A stretch of DNA of 64,000 nucleotides from JAICXG01 sp036494545 (lineage in GTDB: Bacteria; Verrucomicrobiota; Verrucomicrobiia; Chthoniobacterales; UBA10450). Location of the stretch: the NCBI GenBank assembly GCA_036494545.1, contig DASXOB010000003.1, positions 62,001 to 126,000 of the forward strand, given 5' to 3'. The position numbers and the translations under genes are program-made. The first letter of the stretch is position 1, and every line of letters starts with the position of its first letter. This document shows positions 34,775-43,995 of this stretch, one piece after another. The notes under the pieces are model-generated. The model was not told where the DNA came from. It ran no database searches and saw nothing but the letters and a program-made list of their open reading frames with translations.

Positions 34775-35521
34775 TTGAAGTCGCATCAGATTCTCGGGAT
34801 CCAGTTTTTCGGCGGCAACTCGCGCGAAGCGGTAGAGGAAATCACGCGCTGCGGCGGGCTGCTGGTCGCGCCCGCCGCCCCTTCCATGATCGCGCTCTGT
34901 CACGACGAGGATTATCGGGCGGCTTTGCTCTCAGCCGATCTCGCTATCGCAGACAGCGGGTTCATGGTGATGCTCTGGAAACTGTTCACGGGCGAAAGTG
35001 TGCCGCGCATTTCCGGGCTCGAGCACATGAAGCGGTTGCTGGAACAACCATCGATGCAGGAGCCGGGCGCGGTGTTATGGGTGGTAGCGACGGAAAGTTC
35101 GAGGGTCAAACTCGTGACTTATCTACGCTCGACAGCCAAAGCTCAGTTTGACGCAACGATCTACGTGGCACCAACGTACGGACAACCAGTGGCGGACGAG
35201 GCATTGTTAGACGTCGTCAGGCAAACCCGGCCCCGACATATCGTGATCGCGGTAGGCGGCGGCAACCAGGATAAGCTAGGAGGTTATCTCCTCGATCGGC
35301 TCGATTATCGTCCCGCAGTGCATTGCATCGGCGCGGCGATCGGTTTTCTAACCGGCGATCAGGTGCGTATCCCGGCGTGGGCAGACAAGTATTATCTGGG
35401 CTGGATCTTTCGCTCGGTGGCGCAGCCGAAGGTGTTTGTGCCGCGATTTTGGAGCGCGCGGAAACTTCCGTGGCTGATCTGGAAGTATCGGGATTCCCTG
35501 CCGCCGCTGGAAAGCCCCTAG
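34775..35521 (+). CDS. WecG/TagA/CpsF-family glycosyltransferase
   Basis: 248 residues, starting with TTG. The GT26 family pattern is clear: LADLAIADSGFMVMLW-type acidic segment near residue 60, VVATESS, the loop TYGQPVADEALLDVVRQTRP, IAVGGGNQDKLGGYL and CIGAAIGFLTG. Members transfer N-acetylmannosaminuronic acid or similar sugars to a lipid-linked acceptor at the inner membrane during surface-polysaccharide or teichoic-acid synthesis. There are no other polysaccharide genes beside it, so the product is unknown. Confidence 0.85.
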   Translation: MKSHQILGIQFFGGNSREAVEEITRCGGLLVAPAAPSMIALCHDEDYRAALLSADLAIADSGFMVMLWKLFTGESVPRISGLEHMKRLLEQPSMQEPGAVLWVVATESSRVKLVTYLRSTAKAQFDATIYVAPTYGQPVADEALLDVVRQTRPRHIVIAVGGGNQDKLGGYLLDRLDYRPAVHCIGAAIGFLTGDQVRIPAWADKYYLGWIFRSVAQPKVFVPRFWSARKLPWLIWKYRDSLPPLESP

Positions 35522-35659
35522 CCGCAAAGACACTGAGATAAGATCCTTATGTCCGGCGGGCCGACGAGAAGCTGCAAGATAGTTAAATTACCAGCTCCGG
35601 GCGTAGACATCTTTGCGTTCTGCACGGCGATGTGGTAAGTCGGACACCGACTCGGAGAA

Positions 35660-35733
35660 CGGGCTGTGGCTCAGCTTGGTAGAGCGCTGCGTTCGGGACG
35701 CAGAGGCCGTGGGTTCAAATCCCACCAGCCCGA
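35660..35733 (+). tRNA. tRNA-Pro (anticodon CGG)
   Basis: The acceptor stem CGGGCTG (35660-35666) pairs with CAGCCCG (35726-35732) and is followed by discriminator A. The anticodon arm is CTGCG-TTCGGGA-CGCAG, giving CGG, which reads the proline codon CCG. The T arm is GTGGG-TTCAAAT-CCCAC. CCA is not encoded. All four arms fold normally. Confidence 0.95.
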
Positions 35734-35831
35734 GACCCGCCCAGTCTCGTCCTTTTCCTTATCTCTCTTCTTTGGAGCTGCCGGAGGCAAGAACGACTCA
35801 GCAGACGTTGCGTTTTTGACTCAGGCGAATC

Positions 35832-36566
35832 GTGACGCAAGTTGCCGCGGCCGCCGCTGCCATGAACGATTCCGTCCTAGCGCCGATTGCGATTACGGGT
35901 TTCGGGATTGCATTTTTCCATGCCGCAATCCCGACGCATTGGCTGCCGTTTGTCCTCGCGGCGCGGGCGCAACATTGGACCCGCGCGAAAACACTCGTCA
36001 TCACAGCGCTTGCCGGAAGCGGACACGTCCTTGCCACGGCGGGGCTCGGTCTGATCGTGGCCTGGCTGGGCATTGCCCTGAGCGAGCGCATCGGCGTCTG
36101 GTTTCCCCGCATCGCCGGCGCAGCGCTCTTGGTCTTTGGATTGTTTTACATCTTCCAGCAATGGCGCGGACACACTCACACACATCTTCATTGGTTCGTT
36201 AGGCACGAGCATGCACACAGTCACAGTGATCAACCCACACGCGAGAGCGAGAAGCAATACGACGCGCTGGTGCACGCGCCCTCCGATTGGGCGGCGATCC
36301 TGAGCCTGCTCGCATTGCTGACTTTTTCGCCCTGCGAAGCGTTTATCCCCATCTATGTTTCGGGCGTGCGTTACGGCTGGTCGGGCTTCGCTCTCCTCAC
36401 CATGATCCTTTCCGCCGCGACCGTCGCCGGCATGCTCGTTTTCACCTTTCTTGCTCTCGCCGGAATCGAACAGATCAAGCTGCGCTGGTTTGAAAAACAT
36501 GAAAGCGGGCTCATGGGTGGCTTGTTGTGTCTTGTCGGTCTGCTGATTATCATCTTCGAAAGATGA
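35832..36566 (+). CDS. Membrane protein with His-rich loop, probable metal exporter
   Basis: 244 residues with about six transmembrane helices. Between helix 3 and 4 lies a histidine-rich cytoplasmic or periplasmic loop (RGHTHTHLHW, then HEHAHSHSD). Helix motifs AAIPTHWLPF and LTFSPCEAFIPIY recall the NicO/RcnA and DsbD-like transporter families, where Cys and His bind metals. Export of Ni, Co or Zn is inferred. Its TGA overlaps the ATG of the peroxiredoxin gene (ATGA), so the two are translationally coupled, which suggests a link between metal and oxidative stress. One TCGTTAGGC site lies just before the loop. Confidence 0.7.
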   Translation: MTQVAAAAAAMNDSVLAPIAITGFGIAFFHAAIPTHWLPFVLAARAQHWTRAKTLVITALAGSGHVLATAGLGLIVAWLGIALSERIGVWFPRIAGAALLVFGLFYIFQQWRGHTHTHLHWFVRHEHAHSHSDQPTRESEKQYDALVHAPSDWAAILSLLALLTFSPCEAFIPIYVSGVRYGWSGFALLTMILSAATVAGMLVFTFLALAGIEQIKLRWFEKHESGLMGGLLCLVGLLIIIFER

Positions 36567-37057
36567 GCACGCAGAATAACGCATTGGCAGTGGGCGATCC
36601 GGCTCCGGACTTTTCCGCGATCGCGGTTGGCGGCGCCTATGGCAGCGGCGAATCGGTCAGGCTAAAAGACTTTCGCGGTTCTCCGGTTGTCCTTTATTTT
36701 TATCCGAAGGACGACACGCCCGGCTGCACTGCGCAGGCCTGTGGGTTGCGCGATGCCTGGCCGAAATTCGACGGCCGCGCGCAAGTCTTCGGAGTGAGTA
36801 TCGATCCGGCAGCGAGCCACGAGAAGTTCATCGAAAAGTATCAACTCCCCTTCCCGCTCCTGGCTGATCCGGAAAAGAAGATCGTCTGTGATTACGGCGT
36901 GTGGGTCGAGAAAAGCATGTATGGAAAAAAATACATGGGCACCGAGCGCACCACCTTTGTCATCGACCCGAAGGGCCGGATCGCCGCCATCCTCCGCAAG
37001 GTGAAGCCAGCGGAACATGTCGCCGAACTGGAGGCCGCTTTGGCAGCTGCAAAATGA
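36563..37057 (+). CDS. bcp: Thiol peroxidase of the BCP/PrxQ family
   Basis: 164 residues from the ATG at 36563. The peroxidatic cysteine is Cys55 in DDTPGCTAQAC and the resolving Cys60 lies five residues on, the BCP/PrxQ layout. It reduces H2O2 and organic peroxides using thioredoxin. The segment MGTERTTFVIDPKGRI is the typical C-terminal strand. Translationally coupled to the upstream membrane protein. Confidence 0.94.
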   Translation: MSTQNNALAVGDPAPDFSAIAVGGAYGSGESVRLKDFRGSPVVLYFYPKDDTPGCTAQACGLRDAWPKFDGRAQVFGVSIDPAASHEKFIEKYQLPFPLLADPEKKIVCDYGVWVEKSMYGKKYMGTERTTFVIDPKGRIAAILRKVKPAEHVAELEAALAAAK

Positions 37058-37174
37058 GTTGCCTTCCCGCGCAATCCCTTTACCTTCGCTGCTCGCGATC
37101 GGGTTCGGTCGCGCACGATGGTTTCCGAGGCTGATGATCGGCACTCCGAAATCGGCTGATCAAAACCTTCCCTT

Positions 37175-37279
37175 ATGGGCTCGCTGAAAAAACGACGAAA
37201 AGCAAAAATCTCCAAGCACAAACGCCGCAAACGGATGAAAGAAAACCGCCACAAGAAGCGTTTGCGCTATAAGTCGTAG
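37175..37279 (+). CDS. bS22-like (AURKAIP1/COX24-domain) tiny ribosomal protein
   Basis: 34 residues, MGSLKKRRKAKISKHKRRKR followed by MKENRHKKRLRYKS: almost wholly Lys, Arg and His. This is the pattern of AURKAIP1/COX24 (DUF1713) proteins and of the small ribosomal protein bS22 of mycobacteria, which starts MGSVIKKRRKRM. It would bind 16S rRNA in the small subunit. The start ATG follows the peroxiredoxin gene by 117 bp. Confidence 0.78.
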   Translation: MGSLKKRRKAKISKHKRRKRMKENRHKKRLRYKS

Positions 37280-37667
37280 GATAAGGCTGCTTCTTTCAGC
37301 ATATTCGCCGGGGTTGCCTTGCGGCGAGACAAGTTGTGGGAGTTACTTGGCCAAGTGGGACTCGGCTTAGAGAATCTAAGTCTTAAAACCGCGCCCTGAA
37401 CCACGATCCCGATGCGGTGCACATGGTCTCGTCAAACTCTCTTCGGTCTCTCGGATCGAGTTCCTGTCCTGCATGGCTCGGACGACAGAGTTGATTGACG
37501 CCGCGGTCTTCGGACGTCCGATCAGATTCGCTTGCCGTTGCTTCTCCCTGCTTCCGAAAGTCCTTATGTGGAGTCGAGACGTAGGGCTAAAAAAAGATAA
37601 AAAAAATTCTTGACTCGCGGTCGCGACATGTGCAAGAGAACATATAGCAATTAAAAAATAACTAAGT
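37280..37667. other. Leader region of the RHS operon
   Basis: 388 bp without a gene. Just before the first RHS-operon gene is an AT-rich tract (AAAAAAAGATAAAAAAAATT near 37589-37609) followed by TTGACT at 37610-37615 and CATATA at 37641; the spacing is too long for a standard sigma-70 promoter. The AT content differs from the surroundings, as is usual upstream of acquired RHS genes. Confidence 0.4.
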
Positions 37668-38150
37668 ATGAAAACTATTCCCCCCAGGATAGCCGGGCTG
37701 GTGTTCTTCGCCAGCGCTCTCAGCAGCCTTCCAACTTCCCTGCGCGCGCAGGATGACGGTCCGCCAGGACCAATCGTTTCGCGCGCTCTCGCCGCTACGG
37801 TCGACTACGGCAACGAGGCCGTCTTTCAACCGGCAAAACAAAGCACCGATTTCGAGCGGTTGGGCGTGCTGCCAAATCAGGTGTTGTCTATCACGGTCCA
37901 ATTCCCGGTCGAGCTTGCCGGGCAGACCATTATTGCCGAGGCGCTCGACGGCGGTACGTTGTCGTTACCAGAGGGCGGTCTGGTCGTTGGTAGAGACGGC
38001 ACCGTAAGCTTCCAATTCCAAGCTGGAATTTCTTTTGGTGCCTGCCGTATCGGCGTCCACCAACCAGACGACTCCAACTTCATCCAGCTGTGGATCGTCG
38101 ACCCTGATCACCCGGAAAACACACCTCCTGGCCTGCCAGGCTCCTACTAA
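37668..38150 (+). CDS. Secreted protein upstream of the RHS gene
   Basis: 160 residues with a signal peptide (KTIPPRIAGLVFFASALSSL, cleavage after LRA). The mature part is a beta-rich domain without recognised family (VDYGNEAVFQPAKQ, ITVQFPVELAGQTIIAEALD, GTVSFQFQAG). It ends 18 bp before the RHS gene and reads like a co-exported partner. No TCGTTAGGC sites. Confidence 0.65.
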   Translation: MKTIPPRIAGLVFFASALSSLPTSLRAQDDGPPGPIVSRALAATVDYGNEAVFQPAKQSTDFERLGVLPNQVLSITVQFPVELAGQTIIAEALDGGTLSLPEGGLVVGRDGTVSFQFQAGISFGACRIGVHQPDDSNFIQLWIVDPDHPENTPPGLPGSY

Positions 38151-38168
38151 GAAAGGATTACCAGCCCT

Positions 38169-40985
38169 ATGCATAACCCCCTACTCTACTTCTTTGCCCT
38201 GATCGCTGCTAAGTGCCCGCTCCTTCGCCGAATCGCGCCCGCCGTCCTCGCTCTGAGTCTCATCCCACTACAGACTTTCGGACAGGGAAATGACAATCCA
38301 ACCGGTGTTGCCGGGATGTTCAACGGCAACAGCTCCACCGGCTGCTCTTACGATCCTTACACAGCCAACGCCACCCGCACAATTCCCGATCTGACGGTCG
38401 CAGGTGCGGTCGGGGCCTATCCCTTGCGGTGGGCTCGCACGATGAATAGCCGGGCTGCGGGCGGGGGCATCTTTGGCCAGGGCGGCGGCTGGAGCCACAG
38501 CTATCGCTGGGCGATCGGGAATAGTGACATTTACCAGACCACCACCCCGCCACCGCCCTCTTCCTACACGGTTACCTTCCCGGATGGCCAGACGGAAGCG
38601 TTCACTGCGGCCGGGAGCTCCTGTACCGCCGCGGCGGGTATTACAGAGCGCTTCTTGCCTCTTAACCTAAACACACTGCTCGCCTACCTCGTCTTGCCGG
38701 ACGGTGGCCAAATTGAATTCAAAGCCACCGTTCATCGTTATCAGGACGATTATACTGGCCAGCTTCTTTGGTATCTATACTATTCTTATCAAGCCCAGGC
38801 TATCATAGACCCTATAGGTCTTCGCACTACGCTAACCTACGATACTTCGAGCCGCTTGATGCAAGTCACCGAACCGGCCGGGCGTTATCTTAAAGTCTCC
38901 TACGGGACCAATGGTTATGTTTCTGAGGTGGATGCCTATACCGCAGCCGCCCATCTTTCGCAGTGGGTCAAGTACACTTACGCGACTCAAACCTTTGGGA
39001 CAGTAAATTACGTTGTTTTAACCGGCGCCAACTATATCTATGGTCCTACAGAGCAACCGCCCGTCGCTACGTATACTTATCAGCAATCTAACAATTCGGC
39101 CATTGGATATCCGCTCATTCTGACATGTCGAGATGTCCGTTATCCCGGGCCGATGAAAAACATCAAGTACGGCTTTCTCGCCTTCAATGCGTCATATGGC
39201 GAACTGTCGCAAGAGCAGAATGTCAACGGGACCATGGTTACCCAGCTCACGGTTTTTGGCAACGAGCGCACCGAGATGCGAGGAGACGGAACGAACGCTG
39301 TCCGGAACGGCACTCCGGCCAGAACCTGGACCTATGGCGCCACCCTTGGTCCAAATGGCGCGATGAAAAACTATCTTCTTAAAAGCTACACCGATTTTCA
39401 AGGCAATACGACGACTCTCAGCTACGACGTCAATGGTCATGTCAGCTCAGTCCAGAATGCTCGTGGTTACACGACTAGCTATTCACGTATGGCCGCCACA
39501 GGCGCGATCACCAAGATTACTCACGCGGGCGATGGCTCGCACATTGATTACACGTACGAGGATCCCACAACGGGCTATTATTTAAAGAGTGCGACCGACG
39601 AGCGCGGAAAGACAACCAACTACATTCACTCACCCGATATGACCACGCAGGAAATCGATTATCCAGATGGCGGGATCGAAAAGTTTACTTACAACGCGCT
39701 CGGACAAGTGCTTACTCATACCATGCCGAGTAATACCGCAATCCAAGGCGCTTCGACTGATTCAGAGAAATATTCTTACGACGCCACGGGGCTTCTTCTT
39801 ACTTATACGCCACCTGCCACCGCAAGCGATCTCACGCCCTCGGCTCATCCGACCAAGTATCACTACGACGTCAACGACCACGTCGATACGATAACCGACC
39901 CACGGGGCAATGTAACCACCCTCTATCATAATGAGATCGGTCAGCTAACGATCGAGCAACACGATGACGCGGACAACAGCCAGGTGGGCTATGCCTATAA
40001 TACCGACGGAACGCTGGCGTACAAGAACGTGCAGTTGAACGGCACGGATTGGGCCAAGACCGATTATACGTACGACGACTATAAGCGCGTCCTCACGGTG
40101 ACCGATCCGGTCGGGATTGAAACTGACTATTGGTACGACACCGCAGGATTGGGCGGAGGCGATCTTAGCCACACGGATTCCAGTGTAACCCGGGTAGTGT
40201 CTCCCAGCGGGCATGCCATCAGAACCTTATACGACGAGGATTTGCGCCGAAGGACTGTCATTGCCGGTGCCGGCACGGGAGACGCGGCTGAGACCGACTA
40301 TACTTATGACGAAGTTGGCAATCTTAAGACTATGACCGTTCCACCACCGCAAGGGCAAACCAACCGACCGCAATGGAGCTATACCTACGATGCCCGCGAC
40401 CGCCTTGTGGCCATGGATGATCCACTCGGTGACGGGGCGCCATCCCACACTCTAAGCTATGCCTACGACGGCGTCGGGAACAAAACCCAGGAAATTCGTG
40501 CCAACGGCCAGACAATCACCTATGATTCTTATGACAATATGAATCGGCTTCTCCAGACGACGGTTCCGCAGACCGCCACACTCAATGCCGTTACCACGTA
40601 TGCCTGGGCGAATAACGGTAAACTTCTATCGATGCTCGATCCGAATCTGCATACCTATTCATACGCCTACGATCGCCTCAACCGGTTGGCCACAGTCACC
40701 TATCCATTGATTGATGGAGATCACCCCACGGAAGGTTATACCTACGACATCGCCGGCAATCTGCTTACCTTCCAGAATCGAAAGGGTGAGACGCAGACAT
40801 TTACCTACGATTCGCGCAATCGCGAAACGAAGTACACCTGGTCGTCGGGATCGCCCTCACCTCGCACCCTCACCTATGATGATGCCTCGCGCATGGCATC
40901 CTGTAATACGACAAATACCTTCATTAACTTCACCTATTATGCCGACGGCCAATGCATACCCAGGAAGAATGGACGAGCTATCTAA
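38169..40985 (+). CDS. RHS/YD-repeat protein, N-terminal part (frameshifted)
   Basis: 938 residues. Signal peptide near residues 1-38 (LALSLIPLQTFGQG), a DUF6531-like N-terminal segment, then many YD repeats (YDTSSRLMQVTEPAGRYL, YDEVGNLKTMTVPPP, YDRLNRLATVTYPLIDG). YD repeats form the RHS shell that encloses a C-terminal toxin or carries surface polymers. The frame leaves the family pattern after NFTYYADGQ at about 40950 and stops at 40985. The downstream gene continues the same protein in another frame: the text CAATGCAT would read correctly as CAAATGCAT, so one A appears deleted. The full protein would have about 1545 residues. Confidence 0.85.
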   Translation: MHNPLLYFFALIAAKCPLLRRIAPAVLALSLIPLQTFGQGNDNPTGVAGMFNGNSSTGCSYDPYTANATRTIPDLTVAGAVGAYPLRWARTMNSRAAGGGIFGQGGGWSHSYRWAIGNSDIYQTTTPPPPSSYTVTFPDGQTEAFTAAGSSCTAAAGITERFLPLNLNTLLAYLVLPDGGQIEFKATVHRYQDDYTGQLLWYLYYSYQAQAIIDPIGLRTTLTYDTSSRLMQVTEPAGRYLKVSYGTNGYVSEVDAYTAAAHLSQWVKYTYATQTFGTVNYVVLTGANYIYGPTEQPPVATYTYQQSNNSAIGYPLILTCRDVRYPGPMKNIKYGFLAFNASYGELSQEQNVNGTMVTQLTVFGNERTEMRGDGTNAVRNGTPARTWTYGATLGPNGAMKNYLLKSYTDFQGNTTTLSYDVNGHVSSVQNARGYTTSYSRMAATGAITKITHAGDGSHIDYTYEDPTTGYYLKSATDERGKTTNYIHSPDMTTQEIDYPDGGIEKFTYNALGQVLTHTMPSNTAIQGASTDSEKYSYDATGLLLTYTPPATASDLTPSAHPTKYHYDVNDHVDTITDPRGNVTTLYHNEIGQLTIEQHDDADNSQVGYAYNTDGTLAYKNVQLNGTDWAKTDYTYDDYKRVLTVTDPVGIETDYWYDTAGLGGGDLSHTDSSVTRVVSPSGHAIRTLYDEDLRRRTVIAGAGTGDAAETDYTYDEVGNLKTMTVPPPQGQTNRPQWSYTYDARDRLVAMDDPLGDGAPSHTLSYAYDGVGNKTQEIRANGQTITYDSYDNMNRLLQTTVPQTATLNAVTTYAWANNGKLLSMLDPNLHTYSYAYDRLNRLATVTYPLIDGDHPTEGYTYDIAGNLLTFQNRKGETQTFTYDSRNRETKYTWSSGSPSPRTLTYDDASRMASCNTTNTFINFTYYADGQCIPRKNGRAI

Positions 40986-42808
40986 GCGACAATAACCACC
41001 ACACCCTAACCTCTGCCTATAACCAGGATGGCAACCGGCAAAGCCTCGCCCTGCCCGGGACGACGACCCTGGGCTACACCTACACCGTGCGCAATCAATT
41101 GCAGGCCGTAACGGCCGGAGTGGGCGGCGCCAATCTGGTGACTTATGCGTATGATCTCAACGGGAACTTTCAGACGCGCACCCTGTACAACTCCACTTCC
41201 AGCACCTTTGTCTGCGACGCCATGAACCGGGTGACAAACATTACCCATAATCTCGCCTCGGGCGACACGCGCACCTTCGCCTATGCCTACGACAACATGG
41301 GCCGCCGAAGCTGGGAGCAACACGATGGCGGCAAGGCGGATGGATTCGGTTACGATCTGAACAGCCAAATAACCTACTTCCAGGACGAAGGCACCCTTGA
41401 TCAACATGGCGGTCTGGGTAACGGCACAGGAACCGCCTATCAGTTCGATGCCGCGGGCAACCGCAAGAGTGTGACTAACGGCAGCGGACCCACCTTTTAT
41501 GCGAGCAATACCCTCAACCAGTATGGAACCGTGGGCGGACAGACGGTGGGCTATGACGACAATGGCAACCTTGCGAACTATAACGGAACAAGCTACACTT
41601 ATGATTCGATGAACCAGCTCACGGACGTAAGCGGAAGCGTAAGCGCCCACTTTGTCTATGATGGGCTGGGGCGGCAGATCGGCCGCTCCATCGGCGGTGT
41701 AACGCGCTTCTCGGTCTGGGATGGCTCGCACCTTTTCGCCGAATATCAGCCCGGTAACGTCTTGAACCGGCGGATGGTCTATGGGGCCGGTGGCGACCTG
41801 GCCTTGGACTCATACAACAACCTGTATTATTACGCCAACGCCCACGGAAGCACATCTCACCTGGCCGGCAGCGACGGGAAACTCAAAGAGAGTTATACCT
41901 ATGATCTGGATGGGACGCCGACTGTCTACAACGCGGACGGGACAGTCCGTGCGGCCGGAAGCGCATTTATCAGCAACTTCTTCACCGGCCAGCAATGGTA
42001 TTCGGCCTTGAAGCTTTACGATCTGCGCCATCGCGCCTATCTCCCGAGCCTGGGCCGCTTTCTCCAGCCCGACCCGATCGGTTTCAAAGGCGATGCCGCG
42101 AACCTCTATCGCTACTGCGGCAATAATGCGGTGAATCTAAGTGATCCGAGTGGCACGTTTGCGGTTTACCATCAGGATGGAGATTACTATAGCTATCGGG
42201 TGCCCGGTGACTTTACTCAGCTTATTGGTCTAATAGGCTCACACGTTGTCGATAGCGAAGGCAATCGGCTAGCATGCGCAGGTACGGCACAAGCTAAAGC
42301 TGGAGCGTACGATGCAAACGGGGTTTTCCATGACGTTCCTCTCACTCGCCTAAATCATCAACCCAACTGGTTCCAAGGAGAAACGTTAAACTATACAATG
42401 GCACCGGGAACATTGGTCGCGACAGGCTGGGCAGATGATGGAAGCTATCCAAATGCTCCGACTGGTAACCACACGCTATGGCTTCTTGGCTATGACGCTC
42501 AGGGCAATGCCTACCTTTTATCGGCCACTAAGACAACCGATGTACATCTTTCCATTATACAACCAAAAGACCAGTGGCAGTTTAACGAAGTTGATACTCC
42601 TGGCGATCGCCCTGCCTACGATCCAGCGCCTTCAACTGCTATAGCCCTTGCAGGGAAGACTGATACCGGTGAGCCTATTTATGAAGGAAGAGTTGTTACT
42701 TCAATCGATCAGGATTTCTTTGGGAGCGGCACCCTCGAGACGCAGAATGCGAGTGGATTGCAAGGATCGGGTCGCAACGATTGGTTAAGGCACAGGCATA
42801 AGCACTGA
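40952..42808 (+). CDS. RHS protein, C-terminal core and candidate papain-fold toxin domain
   Basis: 618 residues in the frame that continues the upstream ORF. YD repeats run to the conserved RHS end: YLPSLGRFLQPDPIGFKGD, then NLYRYCGNNAVNLSDPSG near residue 385-400, after which the variable C-terminal domain begins. That domain (about 220 residues) contains RLACAGTAQAK with Cys442 and the segment YPNAPTGNHTLWLLGYD with His507, in an order like the BPSL0067/NlpC-P60-type papain-fold hydrolases (catalytic Cys then His). An envelope-targeting amidase or peptidase toxin is inferred. The following gene starts 2 bp after the stop. Confidence 0.8.
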   Translation: MHTQEEWTSYLSDNNHHTLTSAYNQDGNRQSLALPGTTTLGYTYTVRNQLQAVTAGVGGANLVTYAYDLNGNFQTRTLYNSTSSTFVCDAMNRVTNITHNLASGDTRTFAYAYDNMGRRSWEQHDGGKADGFGYDLNSQITYFQDEGTLDQHGGLGNGTGTAYQFDAAGNRKSVTNGSGPTFYASNTLNQYGTVGGQTVGYDDNGNLANYNGTSYTYDSMNQLTDVSGSVSAHFVYDGLGRQIGRSIGGVTRFSVWDGSHLFAEYQPGNVLNRRMVYGAGGDLALDSYNNLYYYANAHGSTSHLAGSDGKLKESYTYDLDGTPTVYNADGTVRAAGSAFISNFFTGQQWYSALKLYDLRHRAYLPSLGRFLQPDPIGFKGDAANLYRYCGNNAVNLSDPSGTFAVYHQDGDYYSYRVPGDFTQLIGLIGSHVVDSEGNRLACAGTAQAKAGAYDANGVFHDVPLTRLNHQPNWFQGETLNYTMAPGTLVATGWADDGSYPNAPTGNHTLWLLGYDAQGNAYLLSATKTTDVHLSIIQPKDQWQFNEVDTPGDRPAYDPAPSTAIALAGKTDTGEPIYEGRVVTSIDQDFFGSGTLETQNASGLQGSGRNDWLRHRHKH

Positions 42809-42810
42809 TC

Positions 42811-43467
42811 ATGAACTCACACTTTGAAGCTGAGAATAAGAGAACAAAGAGATGTTATACTTCAACCCCTTCCACAGCGGGACGCTGTTTAGCTCGGCTG
42901 CTAAACACAGGCTTGAATGCATTCTTGGGTCTGATGATTGGCTGTTCGTCAGTTTTCGCGGCCGAACACAGACTAGTTCCCCTCGAAGGTTTGGGCCGAC
43001 CGCTTTGGCCCACAGATTTTGCTGTCATAGTCAGCGCGCCGAAGGGCTGGCGAGATCGAGAATCGGACAAATACTCGGCGGTTTTTATTCATCTTGGTGA
43101 GAGCATCGAGAAGCCGACAGTGGTTATGCAGGTTGTAGTCAACGGCATAAGTTCCGAGGACCCTCCTGCCAAAAGCGATAAACAACCAATGCACTCTCAA
43201 CTTGTAGGGGGAGATATGCTTCGGCGCGATCATGTCTCGCCTCCAGAAACAGTTGAAACATTTAAGAGCGATAGGTATGGCGAGCTTACGATGTGGGAAA
43301 TTCGCGGTGCGTACACGGCTGAACTTGTCACCATCCTTCGCGATCATGTGAGCATAGAGGCAAGCATCGCGAGTACGAATCCAGCGCAACTTAGGCAATG
43401 TATCGACAGTCTGAAGGAACTAGTACGATCAATCCGCATTATTCATTCGACGGAAGCAAAAGGATAA
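42811..43467 (+). CDS. Candidate exported immunity protein for the RHS toxin
   Basis: 218 residues, starting 2 bp after the RHS stop. A hydrophobic segment at residues 29-50 (LLNTGLNAFLGLMIGCSSVF) ends in VFAAEHR and suggests export or anchoring. The rest is a mixed alpha/beta domain with DFAVIVSAPKGWRDRESDKY and a late helix (LRQCIDSLKELVRSIRI). No family is recognised. Immunity genes normally follow directly after the toxin; an exported form would fit a toxin acting in the periplasm. The function is inferred from position only. Confidence 0.5.
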   Translation: MNSHFEAENKRTKRCYTSTPSTAGRCLARLLNTGLNAFLGLMIGCSSVFAAEHRLVPLEGLGRPLWPTDFAVIVSAPKGWRDRESDKYSAVFIHLGESIEKPTVVMQVVVNGISSEDPPAKSDKQPMHSQLVGGDMLRRDHVSPPETVETFKSDRYGELTMWEIRGAYTAELVTILRDHVSIEASIASTNPAQLRQCIDSLKELVRSIRIIHSTEAKG

Positions 43468-43500
43468 TGCCGGAAACAGTGACTTCCAATATGACGCCTG

Positions 43501-43526
43501 AGGCTTCCCGAGCGGGACGGAAGCCT
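43501..43526. terminator. Hairpin after the RHS operon
   Basis: AGGCTTCC (43501-43508), a 10-nt loop, GGAAGCCT (43519-43526): a perfect 8-bp stem about 35 bp after the last gene of the RHS operon. There is no T-tract, so termination efficiency is uncertain. Confidence 0.45.
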
Positions 43527-43593
43527 TGACGCTTTCGCCGCGTTCGATCGCGCTCGGGGGGCATAACACTCTTCCAAGTCGCCAAGGCAATAA

Positions 43594-43848
43594 CTAAATC
43601 AAAATACGATCTTTGTGAAGATCGCTTCGCGATTCCGGCGAATACCCATAAGCCTCTTGACACTTTGTTCCAGCACGCTGACGCTCGACTCTGGAGCTGG
43701 ACATCGGCATGGAGAACAGACGGACCTGTTTTCGCACCAAGCCACGAATATACCGTTTCGTTTCTGCCTCGGCCTCTTTCGGAATAATATCCTGATACGG
43801 ATTGTTATGTTCTGCGGGTAAGAAAAGGAACACGATAGCAACGATCAC
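43594..43848 (-). CDS. Possible small membrane-anchored protein
   Basis: 84 residues, GTG start. The N-terminus MIVAIVFLFLPAEHNNPYQD could be a single membrane anchor, followed by a charged helix (IIPKEAEAETKRYIRGLV) and a polar tail. No family is recognised. It is the only plausible gene in the 528 bp between the RHS operon and the TPR gene; the coding status is weak. Confidence 0.28.
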   Translation of the reverse strand: MIVAIVFLFLPAEHNNPYQDIIPKEAEAETKRYIRGLVRKQVRLFSMPMSSSRVERQRAGTKCQEAYGYSPESRSDLHKDRILI

Positions 43849-43995
43849 GCGCTGGTGAACTTTGGCGCGCAGCCTTTCGCACTGCCGAAAGCGAGACTAG
43901 AGCCACACTCTTTTCTTTTGCGGACCGACCTCGGCCGATGACAACGTCAGCACGCCTGGTTTGCGCCAATCCCGCGGAGAAGTACCTTCGAGGAA

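Noticed and set aside
37610..37646. Sigma-70 promoter with TTGACT and CATATA before the RHS operon
   Set aside because: The spacing of 25 bp is too long for a standard promoter, so only the AT-rich leader is reported.
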